Assembly (NCBI GenBank): GCA_051530055.1
Contig: CM121342.1
Location: 10,788,001-10,852,000 of the forward strand
Source of the DNA: Neoechinorhynchus agilis
Lineage: Eukaryota > Acanthocephala
Length of the DNA: 64,000 nucleotides
Direction of reading: 5' to 3'
Position 1 is the stretch's first letter. Each line of letters opens with the position of its first letter. This document shows, piece after piece, positions 53,511 to 64,000 of this stretch. The notes under the pieces were generated by a model. That model saw only the letters and a program-made list of their open reading frames with translations. It searched no databases and was not told the DNA's origin. The position numbers were made by a program, and so were the translations under genes.

Positions 53511-53912
53511 AAAGTATATTATTGTTCCACGAAATGATATTGCTTAGTTACTGAGATGAAATTGACGGTGGGAAACATTAAACAATTGCAACTTTTAGGT
53601 AGTCGTATCAGGAGTTCGAGTAGCTGCATTAAAGGTACGAAATTGAATAATGATCCATTGAAAAAGAACGATTTCATAAAAAGCTGGATAATCAGTGCAA
53701 GAAGCGGTCTTGACGGACAAGAAGCAGACTTATCTGTGAATGATAAGTATTTAAACAAAAATTTAGGTTTTAATCAAAAAATTAGACCATCGTATCGAAA
53801 CGTACAGCCATTATGTTTTGAATGTAAATTGAAATTATCATCGTATTTGACCAACAGTTTTAAATCAAGGACGAAAATATAACAATAGTAACTTTTCAAC
53901 TTTAAAATTATT
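53511..53912. other. Kinesin 3' flank
   Basis: A 108-codon plus-strand frame (53556-53882, Lys/Asn/Ser-rich) overlaps the region next to the kinesin 3' end. I do not recognise it and rate it 0.2 as a gene. Confidence 0.35.
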
Positions 53913-56116
53913 TTACATTTCCAAAGACGACACATCACCTTCGCTTGAATTAGATGTATTCTGTTTACAGTCAATATCACCCTGTGCCTCAACCGTTGGA
54001 ACGAATCCAGCAATAAGGTGTAGGCTACAATGTGATACGCTTATTAAGAAAGAGTAATCTGCCGTTAGTGTCGATTCATGTATCCGATTCACTGCAATAT
54101 CTCGAATGTCATTTAAAAGACTATCAAGTGTCTTATCTTCACATTGCTTAACGCTCTTCATTTCCAAATGTTTAATATTCCCCATCGTATTATTGACGTC
54201 TCCTCCTTGACTGATCGAATCCTCCATTTTAAGACGACTTTTCAAAGAAATACCGGGTTCTCTTTCAGTTCTGTTATCATTACATTGCACCAATGCCCCG
54301 TCGTTCCTATCAGTAGAATCCTCCGATCTATCAGTACTAAATGGTTCTTCGTTTTTAGTTTCATGTTTCTTGTACATTTCGGCTATTCGCTGTCTCAATC
54401 CAATTGCATATTTTGTATTTATCGTTTTAGCTTCTTTGTGTGTAGTTTTAACCCTTTGAAGCACTGAATTCCTCTTCATACTCTTCTTGGCCCTTTCAGC
54501 TCTTTCTTCTCTTAATAGACGATGGGCACTATTCTTGTCCAGCCGATGCACCCTCATCTGGCTTGCCTAATAGTATGAACATAAAGAAAGATAAACTAAA
54601 ATATACACGCTGACCATGGCTCCAAAGTCAAGAGTGAAAATGCTTTCACCCAAATCGCTTTCGTATGGACTAATACAAAACATCATCGTGGTCTCGGTTT
54701 GTCCAGTTAAAGTATCTTTTATCAAATGGGGAATCGGGTCAAACACGCCGAATGAAGGAGACATTTTTGCCTTTGAACAAGCAGCTATCGCTCGCCTTAG
54801 TCCGTCGAGTTCGAAGTTTATGTTCGAGGTGCCTTGTATTTTTTAAACAGTCAGACATTGAAAACCACAAAGGAAAACTAACGTTTTGCTGATTCAAAAG
54901 ATTGCTCCGTGGAGAATTTCTCTGAACCTGCCAAGTCCATGAATGTTAGTTTAGATTGGAACTTCGTGGCTAAACATTTCTGGCGGGTGATTCACCTAAA
55001 GCTAAAGAACAAACCGGTTTCCTGATCAAAGATAAATTTATCACCCAATTTCACATTTAATCTGCCTTTAATAGGAGAAAATCGAAGAAGTTTGGAAAAA
55101 GAACTTACTGATGAAGATGCACAAAGAGCAATGAGACCTACTGGATACGAGATTCTTTGCGTTTGGTTTCGTCAATCTCCTTTGAACTATCCGGTTCAAA
55201 TTTCTCATACAATCATCCACAGTGTTTATTTTTAGAGCGACGCTATTTGATGCAAAGGACATCGAAAGACTGTCCCTCATTCTGATTGGTCGTTGGGTTT
55301 CAGTTTCGTCCACGAATAAATCCTTGATGTGTGTACCAATGAGTTCCGTGCATGACATATAAATCGAAATGGCCTGATCGTTGCTATCCTAAGAAATAGA
55401 ATTCCACGCATATATTTTTTCAGTCAATACACACAATACGATTGACCTTTATGATGTCCAACAATCTAACTATAGACATACTAATAAGTCCATTCAGACG
55501 AGGCCAACCAATTAGCGTATAAGTTTTTCCAGATCCCTAAACATGAATTGTTATCGAGAATTTCGCAGTATAGAAATAATTCGACCGTTTGTCCATACGC
55601 GATAAAAGAGAAGCTCTTCTTCTCGAACAGTTTGGACAAACTAGGCTCCACTTGTTCTTCGAAAATTCTTCTCTAATTACAAATACGAAACATAGAAAAA
55701 TAGCAGTGTATTATAATCAAACCACTGGAGCATCTTGAGGGTATACACAATCAAAGTCAGAATATACCGCATCGTGAACGAAAATGGAATCATCTGAATC
55801 ACATTGGATACAGTCGGTAACTCGGCCTCTGATTGGAGTATCACTGTCTTCAGCTGACCGAACCTATCGTTTAAAAAAACTAAAGATTTTTAAGCGCGCA
55901 CACACACAAACGTACCCTCACGATTGTTTTAATCCTAATGCGAGCTTCCAGTGATCGAGTTCGGTCTAAATATAAAGCGTTCTATTGAAGTTTCAATTGA
56001 AAAATTGACCTTTTGGTCTCACAGTTCCGTTTGAAAAGTTAGTATTACCGGTAAACTAAAGACAAAAATAAATTTATATCTAATCCAGCTTAGTTAAAAA
56101 CAACACTCACGTGCAT
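53913..56116 (-). CDS. Kinesin-like motor protein, class undetermined
   Basis: This minus-strand gene has many short introns. The ATG at 56116 starts a tiny exon (Met-His, then GTGAGT). The next exons encode NTNFSNGTVRPK and ARIRIKTIVR, the first motor strand. Then come DFDCVYPQDAP, FIAYGQT, and across an intron GSGKTYTLIG, together the P-loop GQTGSGKT. The switch I motif SSRSH is at about 55110, switch II FMDLAGSE at about 54940, and the end of the motor, HLIKDTLTGQTETTMMFCIS with SDLGESIFTLDF, at 54730-54600. The motor is followed by a short basic, helical tail (HRLLREERAERAKKSMKRN, GLRQRIAEMYKKH) with no recognisable cargo domain. The relay region (INFELDGLRRAIAACSK) departs from the usual INKSL-x-ALG, which prevents assignment to a class. 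The stop is at 53913. Confidence 0.85.
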
Positions 56117-57214
56117 AATCGTGGAATTTTTTGGTTCAGATAAGGAACCCTAAAGCTTTAGAGAAAAATAGGGGCAGTATCAACGGAACATTCGTTTCCA
56201 TAGCGACCATTAGTCCGAGGGGCTTAATCGATATTTGGCCCTAGTTCTCTTCGTGAAAAGAAACATAAGCGTAATTGTAAAGATGTAATCCATAAATTGT
56301 TTTTGATGAGGGTGAAATAAAGAGAAATGATTTAATTTAATATTTTTGGTCCTCTACGCACGTGTGGGAATCCTTCAGATTTTTTTTGCAAATTTTCCAA
56401 AAACTTACACGTAAAGGACGAAATATTTATAAAATTAATTTTTTAATTTAGCCTTGACTCTAAACTCAAGCATTGAAGATACAGGATTTTGTTGTCCTTT
56501 CCACCCGCTAATCTTTAAAAAAAATCAATCATTTTCATTTGATGGCGTTTTTCTTTAAAATAAAAAAATAATATTCGTATGAAAGGACACCTTCAAACCA
56601 TTGGGTTTAAGCGAGAATAGCAAATTTGGGCCCAATAAATCTAGTGCGATTTACCGTAAGACAATGTTATGCTTTGAACGGCCATAAATCCATTGAACTT
56701 ATTTCGAACATTGAGTGTAAAAAAAGATTTTTCAAAAGCACGTTGTTTTTTCTCGCTTTTTACCTGACTTCGACGAATTTATCAAGACGCAAAAATGTAA
56801 GTAATAACCAATTTTTTCTGGCGTTTTTTATCCGTTGAGCGAATGAACAATCGCACAAATCTTCAGTTCCTCGCACAGCGCTCTATCTCGGTTCTTTCCC
56901 CACTGCTCAATCCTCTAAATTCGAATTGATTCGTAGGAAAGAACGGGAGACAACAACTACAAATTAACCAACCAAAATCAAATAAAGCAAAATCAATTAA
57001 CGGACCAAAAACAATTCTATTACAAAGAATGAAACAACGTTCAAGATCCGTTTGGACATCAAAATTTAATTTGGACATCAAAATTTACATTATCTTGAAC
57101 CGGAGGAAAGACCCAGCCTCACAATATCTACTTCGCATACTATTAACGATCCGACTTCCAGCAATTTGCGTCAGTAAAAACACTCACACAAGTCAGTGAT
57201 TGTATCTTTGAGAA
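56117..57214. other. Divergent intergenic region with a dispersed repeat
   Basis: It lies between kinesin (minus) and TYW5 (plus). Positions about 56270-56390 match about 58100-58190 (TTGTTTTTGATGAGG, then TAATATTTTTGGTCCTCTACG), so a repeat of about 110 bp is shared with the insert inside TYW5. No other feature found. Confidence 0.45.
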
Positions 57215-58793
57215 ATGTACAGTGAAGTTCCTAGAACCAGCAGTTTGGCTAATTTTAAATCGATAATCGAGGGTGAAATAAGCGATCACAGTAAAAAACA
57301 TCCGGTTATCCTTTCTGGATTTAACGTTGGGGATTGTGTGCACAAATGGAGCTCAATGGACTATTTGAGATCCAAAATGTGCATGGACGTTCAATCAAAA
57401 CGCATTGTAGTCCATGTTTCGAGTTCTAAGTCACTTTCATTCATTAAAAAGAATTTCAGAAGGCAAGAAATGTCCTGCGAAACGCTTTTAAACAAGCTTT
57501 CCGATGAGCAGAATTCTACTGAGAAGTACTATTTTCGTTCATTCAACGTTAAAGATTCAAATGGGAAAGCTGCGAATTTCCATCAAGATTATCCATCACT
57601 TTCAAAAGACGTTATACTTCCACAGCTTTTCGATCCGGAACGTGAGTTTTCCTCCATTCTACGAATTACCAGTCCGGACTTGCAATTGTGGCTTCATTAG
57701 AGCGGCGCTAGACTTTAAGCTTTGAACGTCGGGCTTTTTCTGATTAATGTTTTTATTCGAAATTCCACTTTGAGATAACACGGATACCATTAGGAAAAAC
57801 ATCTCGACGGCCAAAAAATTAATTTGTTATCTTTTTTTTCAATTATCATTCCCAACTTAAAGTATCCTTTAACCTTTTTCAACTCAATCTACCATTGCAT
57901 TGTTACGATTGTTTGAATATTGAATTGTTCCTGTTTTTTGATAGCGGCAGAAAAATTGAAGTAATTTTTGTTGAATCCGATATTTCGGATTAACAATCTT
58001 GTGCCTACTTTTTCTAAAAACGTACAAGCAACCTCATTCAATAAATACCTTCATCTTTCTTCGCCATATAAGAACATGAACAGTTCAATCTTAGCTGTAG
58101 ATTGTTTCTGATGAGGACGAGATGAATAAAAGTAATTCAATTTTATTTAACATTTTTGATCCTCTACGTGCGGGACGAAATATTAATAAACATAAATTAG
58201 ATCTCTTTACTTTGTCTGGCCAAAAACTATATATTTTTAAGCAAACGAACATCAGCCTTCGCCTGCTTAAGCCTACCGCCTAAAATGACATGATGGACAA
58301 CATTTTAGTCCAGATTCGCGGACAAAAGACATGCTGGCTATTTGACCCCGATCAGATTCCTTTCTTACACATGAATGGTGATAAATCAATGATCGACGAT
58401 AGTGAAGATGCCGACTGGGATAATGTGGATGTTTATAAATACCAATTGTTCGCCCGATCAAGCGGATTCCGATGCGTCCTAAACCCAGGAGACATCCTCT
58501 TTTTCCCTGCTCTTTGGCTTCATAACACGCGAACCGACCCAACCACTTGGTCAATCAGTCTTAATGTGTTCTGGTACGAACTCGATGACCGCAATCTATA
58601 CGACCCCGCTGATGTTTACGGAAACCGTGATTTGCTTGTGGCTCACGATGCTATCACGGCCATACAACGATCTATGGCTTCTATAAAACATCTTCCATAT
58701 AAATACCAAATGTTTTATTTAAGACGCATTCAAGCGACTGTTGAACGCAGAATCGAACGACAGTCAGAGAATAATAAAGATCTGCCCAGTTGA
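57215..58793 (+). CDS. TYW5: tRNA wybutosine-synthesising protein 5 (JmjC hydroxylase)
   Basis: TYW5 is an Fe(II)/2-oxoglutarate oxygenase that hydroxylates wybutosine at position 37 of tRNA-Phe. The 5' part (57215-57697, 161 codons) has HPVILSGFNVGDC, FIKKNFRRQEMSCETLL, EKYYFRSFNV and SSILRITSPDLQLWLH. The 3' part (about 58286-58793) has MMDNILVQIRGQKTCWLFDP, LNPGDILFFPALWLHN and YGNRDLLVAHDAITAIQRSM. Together they give about 329 residues (315 in human). The iron-binding HxD falls exactly at the break: the His ends the first part (LWLH) and the Asp opens the second (DMMDN). The second metal His is in ALWLHN. The 580-bp interruption begins with an in-frame TAG and has no GT/AG at its junctions, so it is either an unusual intron or an insertion that wrecks this copy. 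Confidence 0.85.
57704..58283. mobile_element. Insert splitting the TYW5 HxD motif
   Basis: The insert lies between codons for His and Asp. Removing about 58 decanucleotides between TTCAT and AATGACATG would leave the frame continuous. The ends look like weak inverted repeats (TAGAGCGGCGCTAGACTTTA against the inverse of TTAAGCCTACCGCCTAA). Its right half contains the repeat shared with 56270-56390. It encodes nothing. It could be a MITE-like or Penelope-derived piece. Confidence 0.5.
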
Positions 58794-59234
58794 ATCAACA
58801 TGGAGTGCTGCTGTCAAAGTCTGATGTATGGGAAACTCTTTTCGTTTGATAACTTTAACATGAATCTTCTCAAAAAGCATTCTTGTTCGCTTGTTTTTTT
58901 CCAAACGATTTGATCGATCATTAAGATAATAATTGTTTTTAGCTGACATTTCTCAAAGTACTATTATTGGTCATCAATAGCCAACAAATTTCTAAAAAAA
59001 ATACAGTTGTCATGGAAACCAATAGGCGTCGGTTCAATCAAAAATAAGGAGATTTAAATACCCAAACAAGACGTACTAATAGATTTCCTGACCATAATTT
59101 TAGCGATAAATGAATAAGATTTTATTCGTGCATTTTGCATATTTTATAAGCTGGTTAATTTCAAACGTGAAAAAAATTGGCAATTTTATCCCCGTTGTTG
59201 ACTTCCTTCGATCGGTAAAGTGAACTAATGCTAT
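58794..59234. other. Intergenic flank of TYW5
   Basis: About 440 bp, AT-rich, no gene signal. Confidence 0.4.
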
Positions 59235-59425
59235 GGCCGAAATATCTGCGAAGGGAGGAAGCTCACTGATGACTTCTGCTTCCTCTGGAGGTAGCTGAGA
59301 ATCCGGAGAGATTCTTACAAACATATAACCCTACGGTCATGGGGCATTGAGAGCAGAACAGCGCTTCCCCAGCCAATGAATCGGTGGACTATGTGCCCAT
59401 TGAGCCGTATATGGCAAAAAAATAA
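59235..59425 (+). repeat. Ribozyme-like repeat, copy C (degenerate)
   Basis: It matches copy A through core and tail: GGCCGAAATATCTGCG, GCTCACTGATGAC at 59261-59273, GGAGGTAGCTGAGAATCCGG, TATAACCCTACGG, AGCGCTTCCCCAG and ATCGGTGGACTATGTG. Several core positions have changed, so it is the oldest-looking copy. The stretch 59426-59554 is empty. Confidence 0.6.
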
Positions 59426-59554
59426 TTTTACACATATCTATCGATGATCCTACGGTTTTGTGAGATGTGTGTGGAAGACGCCCTGGAATGAATAGTCATG
59501 AGAGGCATCTGAGTCTTTATGCGAATAAAACACTTTAACAAATAAGAGAAAAAT

Positions 59555-61055
59555 ATGAGCATCGAGATCGCGAGTCAGTCTTCGAATACCATAACACCTT
59601 CGGAAATACCGGCACCTCACGCTTCACCGCCGTCCAGTACAACCACTGTAGCTTCATCCCGCACCAGCGGAACGTCCAATGGACCAGCGTCGGTCGCGTC
59701 AGGTCCAAGTGCGATGCCAACGGCGGTACCATTACCTTCAGGAGATTCCGCAGAAGGACCAGAAATGATTGAACAAAACGGCGGACAAATAACGAACCAA
59801 CTTGCATTGGGTCAGGAGCTGTTCCCTCCAACTACTCTCTATGTCGGAGATCTCGATCTTGAAGTGGATGAGCAGATTCTTTGGCAAAAGTTTTCATCTT
59901 GCGGCCCGATCTACTCCATTCGAGTCTGCAGGGATTTCCTGAGCACTCAGTCTTTAGGTTATGCTTACGTTAACTTTCAAAATAGCTCAGACGCCGAAAA
60001 TGCGTTGAGGTTACTGAACTATGAAGTTCTGATCAGGCGGCCAATGCGGATTATGTAGTCGGAAAAGGATCCCAGTCTTCGTCGTTCAGGTGTCGGTAAT
60101 ATCTTTATTAAGAACCTAAATAAGACAATCACTGCCAAGGAGTTGCATGATACATATATTTCATTTGGTCGAATCATGTCGTGTAAAATCATGTTAGATG
60201 ATAACGGACAATCAAAAGGATTTGGTTTCATCCATTTTGATAACCAAAAATCTGCGAATGAAGCTATTGGGAAGGTCAATGGTATGCTTGTGAAGGATAA
60301 GAAAGTTTACGTTGCCAAGTTTAAGCCCAAGATTGAATGGTTAAGAGAGATGGACGGAAAGGAGCAAAGGTTCAATAACATATATATTAAGAAAAACAAT
60401 TATTTGAAAAATTTGGACCAATTATAAGCGCGAAAGTTATGACAAACGAAGCTAATGAAAGCAGAGGCTTTGGTTTTGTATCCTTTCACGATCCAGATCA
60501 CGCTAAGAAAGCCGTCGAGGAAATGAGTGGCTACAAATTGGACGAAAACCACGACTCGGAAAAAGCAAGAACGTGCAAGTATTCTTAAGCAACAATATGA
60601 ACAAATGCGAAGAGAGCGACTTGATAAAACTAGAGGAATCAACTTGTATGTAAAGCATTTTAATCACACTGTCGATGATGCCGTTCTACATTCCCCTTTT
60701 GAAAGATTTGGACATATCACTAGCGCTAAGGTTATGCGGAATGAGAATGGGACTTCTAGAGAGTTTGGTTTAGTCTGCTTCTCTCAACCCGAAGAAACCA
60801 CTAGAGCCCTCACTGAAATGAACGGGAAAGTGGTATACGACGGGAAACCTTTATATGTTGCCTTATCACAAACAAAAGAAGAAAGAAGAGCCAATCTGAG
60901 GATCAACTTTAGACGTCGGGCTGCTCGTCAATTCCGTCCAATTCAAATGCAACCTAACCAACAACCTCCTTATGGACAACACCCGGCTACCTACATGAAC
61001 AACATTAATCCGGCGACTGCGTTGTACCAGCAAAATCCAGTAGCAATGGTCGCTT
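59555..61055 (+). pseudogene. PABPC: Processed pseudogene of cytoplasmic poly(A)-binding protein
   Basis: PABPC coats poly(A) tails and has four RRMs. This copy has no introns. RRM1 is recognisable (TLYVGDLDLEVDEQILWQKF, LGYAYVNFQ) and leads to RPMRIM followed by TAG at 60056, where functional genes have Trp (RIMW). RRM2 continues in frame (GNIFIKNLNKTITAKELHDT, GFGFIHFDN). The frame is lost near 60400-60420, where the start of RRM3 is shortened; RRM3 (FGPIISAKVMTNE, RGFGFVSFHDP) is in another frame, and a further shift near 60540-60570 brings in RRM4 (GINLYVKHFNHTVDDAVL, TRALTEMNGK). The proline-rich linker begins (RPIQMQPNQQPPYG), but the MLLE domain is missing because a Penelope-like element joins at about 61055. 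One stop, two shifts and no introns together indicate a dead retrocopy. Confidence 0.9.
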
Positions 61056-62960
61056 CTGAAATCCTTAAGTTTTAGGAGCAGGTCCTCAGAAGAGTGTAAG
61101 CCATAAGCATTATCCAGATACTCGACCATAATCTCATTTAGATACTTTGCGATATCATGAGTAATCGATCCAACTAGGCTCACAACAGGTCTAAGTTTAG
61201 GGTTCTCCGCATCTTTGTGTATCTTCGGTAATCCGTACAGCTGTACGTCTCGATATTCACCGATTCTCTTTAGTTTATTGTGTAACGTCAAGTTCGATTG
61301 TTTATAGTTAGTGATCAATTTATTAATCTCCTTTTTTATCTTTGACTTTTGGTTTTGGTTACATTTTTTAAATTTCTTCGGGTCTGAGACAATATCCCCT
61401 AGCAAGGCATTGTAGATCTTTCTGTCAAGAATCACCACGCCTCCACCTTTATCTGGACGTTGGATTACAATATCATCGTTGCTTTTGAGTGTGTTTAACG
61501 CTTTGCGTTCATCTGGCGTGAGTGGGTCGTCTATTTTAGACACACCATTCTTGATAACGAAGTGTTTAAGACGTCCTTTCATATCATCTTTGTGGATAAT
61601 TGAGATCAGTTTACTGTCTTCAGCTTTTTCGACGTCTCGATAAAATTTCTCCGTGTTAATTTTCCGTCTGATAATATTACGTTTCTTAGATACACCAAAT
61701 TTCAAGCCACGATTTAGTAAGTCGTGTTCTGCTTTGGTGATTTTCACTTTGGATAAATTGACAATATTCAGTTCGGTAGAGGGGAGGGTGACGTTAGATC
61801 CATAAAGTGCACGTAATTTCTTCAAATGTCGGTTCATGATTGTATTCTTGTAGTTTTCATCTATTCTTTTCCCATAGTGTACACAGCTGTAGAAGTTAAG
61901 ATGGTTTAAGGATTGTCTGAGAGATAAGGTTAAGTGCGTAAATTCACCATTGATTTGAGGTAGACGCGATTTTTGCTTCTCAATCTCTCGATTCAGCAAT
62001 GATTTCTTAAAGTTCAATGTCACGTCGTCCTTTGAAGCCGAATAAGGAGATCGTTGATTTGACAGAATTCGAGAAATGTAACGTTCGACTGTATCTTCGT
62101 TAGAAGTTTTAGGGTCTTAATCATCATGGAGAAAATCGATTTACTGTTTGTATCCAACTTCCTGAATACAATACGTGGGTGCATTTTTATAATAGCTAGA
62201 GTTGCCCAATTGCCGACGTTTCGGAAATTTATTCTTTCCATCTTCAGGGTAACGTTAACAGTCACACAATTTGTCAAACGCGCACGTAGAACCCAGCGTT
62301 AAACTAACGCTGACGTAAGCAATCAATTATCACACTAATCGTAGAGTTTGAGAGTATTAAACATCTCATTGAATTTGATATTGATAATTGGTTTGTCGTG
62401 TTTAATGATTAATGCTTCGGCGGTTCTCAGTCTGTGCCTGTCGGTATCTTTGACAAGGATCTTGAAACATTTCTCAAATGGCGTTGGGTAGGATCCGTTG
62501 TGCGATTTATCCATGTGCTTCCTAATAGCGCTCGTTTTATATGTATGTTGTTTGATTCTGTAACTCAACTTGCAAGTTGTGTAGCCAACATAAGACGCGT
62601 TACAGCCGTCTTTATTGCATGTAAATTGGTACACAACGTTACAGGTGTCAAGAACTGCAGTTCTGGTTTTTCTGTCAGTAAAAGCAACGGACGTCTATTC
62701 TTTTCGAGCTGTCTGTCGGCTTCGTGTGTTTATCCAGTATATCTTGCAGCTCCTTTTCTCGTTTCTCGTTTGATGGATCGTTCGTTTCATGGTAGAAGGG
62801 TATCGTTTTGTCGTTTGGAATCTCTAATGGCGTACAAAGTTTCTTGTAGGCTCGTTTAATTGCATCATCTACTACCTTAATTGGGTATGATGCATTTACT
62901 AGTGATTGCCTGATCCTCTTAAGTTCCTTGTTAGTATCTTCAGTTGTAGTGGAGTATCTT
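61056..62960 (-). mobile_element. Penelope-like element, partial head-to-tail arrangement
   Basis: The minus strand, read from 62960 down, shows a linker (SYPIKVVDDAIKRAYKKL), then a GIY-YIG endonuclease end at 62634-62335 (VYQFTCNKDGCNASYVGYTT, SYRIKQHTYK, EALIIKHDKPIINIKFNEM). After a short gap comes the start of a reverse-transcriptase protein, 62277-61060, with the Penelope-clade signatures IVIQRPDKGGGVVILDRK and YRDVQLYGLPKIHK and with RPVVS. The RT is cut off at the PABP junction. Because the GIY-YIG piece carries the normal RT-to-endonuclease linker in front of it, I read this as the tail of one unit followed by the head of the next. Both are incomplete. Confidence 0.8.
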
Positions 62961-62984
62961 ATCTTAGCCGTTTATTACGAAACA

Positions 62985-63320
62985 AATGAGGAACGTACTC
63001 AAAATATAATGAAGCAAAAGGAAGACAAATGTAGCGCGATAACGAGTCAGGTAGTGGAAAAATTCAACACTCGAATGCATGCCGTCAAAACCTTAGGGCT
63101 AGCGGTTGGCTCGCGAGGATCCTATTCAGACAAGCTCACGAATCGTTTAAGAAAATTTAACCTATCTAAAAGAACCGCGCTAAATATGGCCATCACAACT
63201 ACTTTATGGGTAGAACATGGAGCCTATGATCCGATAAAATTCCAATGTGATAAATCAAAAGAAAATCATTTCTATCTTCGCAAATCTACTACCACAACAG
63301 CAACAATACACTCCGAATAA
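62985..63320 (+). mobile_element. LINE 3' fragment, second family
   Basis: Open stretch with EERTQNIMKQKEDKCSAITS, MHAVKTLGLAVGSRGSYSDK and LNMAITTTLWVEHGAYD. The pattern K-Y-x-I..L-VGSRGS..K-L..L-L..S-x-W is the region behind the RT domain in R1/jockey-like LINEs. 5'-truncated, directly next to the Penelope-like element. Confidence 0.5.
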
Positions 63321-63574
63321 AGAAAGAAAAACTAAGTAATTAGGAAAAAAATTCAACGATTCGATCAATATCAACAAATCTGTAACCTAAAAAGTTTTAT
63401 GCTACCAATAAATGAGCCTCTAACCAAATGCCTCGTCATCTAATTAGTGACATGCATGAATGGATTATTGAGATTCCTACTGTCCCTGTCTGCAGCCTAG
63501 CGAAACCACAGCCGAGGGAACGGGCTTGGAGAGTAACAGCGGGGAAAGAAGACCCTGCTGAGCTTGACTGTCTA

Positions 63575-63730
63575 GCATAACTAGGAACAGAAACGTTTGA
63601 ATGCTTCATGATAAAATCCACAGTAGGGACAGAGTGGGACAACGGATGTTTTGGGGCAGCTACTCTTATTGTGAGGGCCACTGCAATTCATGCATTTGAC
63701 AGAATTCTGGCAAACCCCATCCGTGTTTGA
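63575..63730 (-). mobile_element. LINE ORF1-type zinc-knuckle fragment
   Basis: The minus strand reads GVCQNSVKCMNCSGPHNKSS, CPKTSVVPLCPYCGFYHEAF and KRFC, i.e. CxxC..H..C knuckles as in the first protein of jockey/I-type LINEs. Short and isolated; the rest of the window to 64000 shows nothing I can support. Confidence 0.5.
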
Positions 63731-64000
63731 CCAAAATAGACTATATTGAGGATTGCACCTTTTCGATTCAACTTCCGAAACTTTTAATGTGTGTCTTTGT
63801 ATACTTTCTTCGGTCGTCGATTTGAGTAAGTCTTCTGTTTGATCCTTTTAAGCTCTCTTTGCAGTATGTTCCAAAATTTCGTTACCGTCGTGCTTTTTCT
63901 TTGGAATTTTCTGTCAAGTAATTCAATAAATATTTCAGGTAATGATATCTTGAAAATATTACCCCTTTGATAGTTTGTATAAAGTTTTCGGCGTGCTTTC

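Noticed and set aside
58100-58190. Second hammerhead candidate (CTGATGAGG followed by GACGAAAT)
   Set aside because: The order is right, but the bases next to the core do not pair as stem II, so there is no support.
60866-61075. C-terminal continuation of the Penelope reverse transcriptase into PABP sequence
   Set aside because: The frame continues by chance across the junction; residues beyond about 61056 are antisense to PABP RRM4.
61056-62960. True Naiad-type element with N-terminal GIY-YIG
   Set aside because: The endonuclease piece retains the canonical upstream linker and a C-terminal end, so a partial head-to-tail arrangement is more economical.

Overview
The window is nuclear DNA from an invertebrate animal. 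It carries spliced genes with very short introns (mostly about 39-57 bp, GT..AG), an innexin, a 7B2-like neuropeptide-processing chaperone, PIWI Argonautes, and many non-LTR and Penelope-like retroelement remains. The innexin has the CW-x-SN-x-YY and YYQWVPFILL signatures, which I associate more with lophotrochozoans (flatworm, rotifer, annelid-like lineages) than with arthropods or nematodes. The phylum is an inference only. Base composition is AT-rich.

Layout. 1-17 kb is a gene-dense host region: a 3' gene fragment, an innexin, a basic nuclear protein with two LEDGF/TFIIS-like helical repeats, GRWD1, ICA69 (ICA1/RIC-19), rabankyrin-5 (ANKFY1) and ALG6. ICA69 and ANKFY1 lie head to tail 71 bp apart with a splice-acceptor-like TTTCAG touching the ICA69 start codon, which looks like a trans-spliced operon. 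17-19.3 kb holds a regular 114-bp minisatellite and a fold-back repeat. 19.3-37.2 kb is a recent segmental duplication: an intronless, catalytically complete PIWI gene plus a small cysteine-rich secreted-protein gene, present twice with near-identical sequence. The two copies are told apart by retroelement insertions that each hit only one of them. 37-41 kb has a SOCS-box gene and several dispersed repeats. 41-50 kb holds a zinc-ribbon-like small protein, a 1.7-kilo-residue acidic repeat protein and the 7B2-like gene. 51-59 kb holds UNC-93, a kinesin and TYW5. 59-64 kb is a processed poly(A)-binding-protein pseudogene abutted by a Penelope-like element and LINE debris.

The most unusual signal is a short dispersed repeat seen at 34.2, 39.8, 40.4 and 59.2 kb. 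One copy inserted after the segmental duplication and is flanked by a perfect-length 35-bp target duplication (one mismatch), so the family has moved recently. Its copies share hammerhead-ribozyme core strings (CUGAUGAG, GACGAAAU, GUAUC) and complementary arms with a covarying pair set, but in an order that does not match a hammerhead within a single monomer.

Housekeeping genes in the window cover N-glycosylation (ALG6), ribosome biogenesis (GRWD1), tRNA wybutosine modification (TYW5), endosome and secretory-granule traffic (ANKFY1, ICA69, 7B2), cell coupling (innexin) and transposon silencing (PIWI). Apart from the putative ANKFY1/ICA69 operon there is no sign that they act as one pathway. 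Exon borders below were set by hand from reading frame and GT/AG signals and should be read as models.
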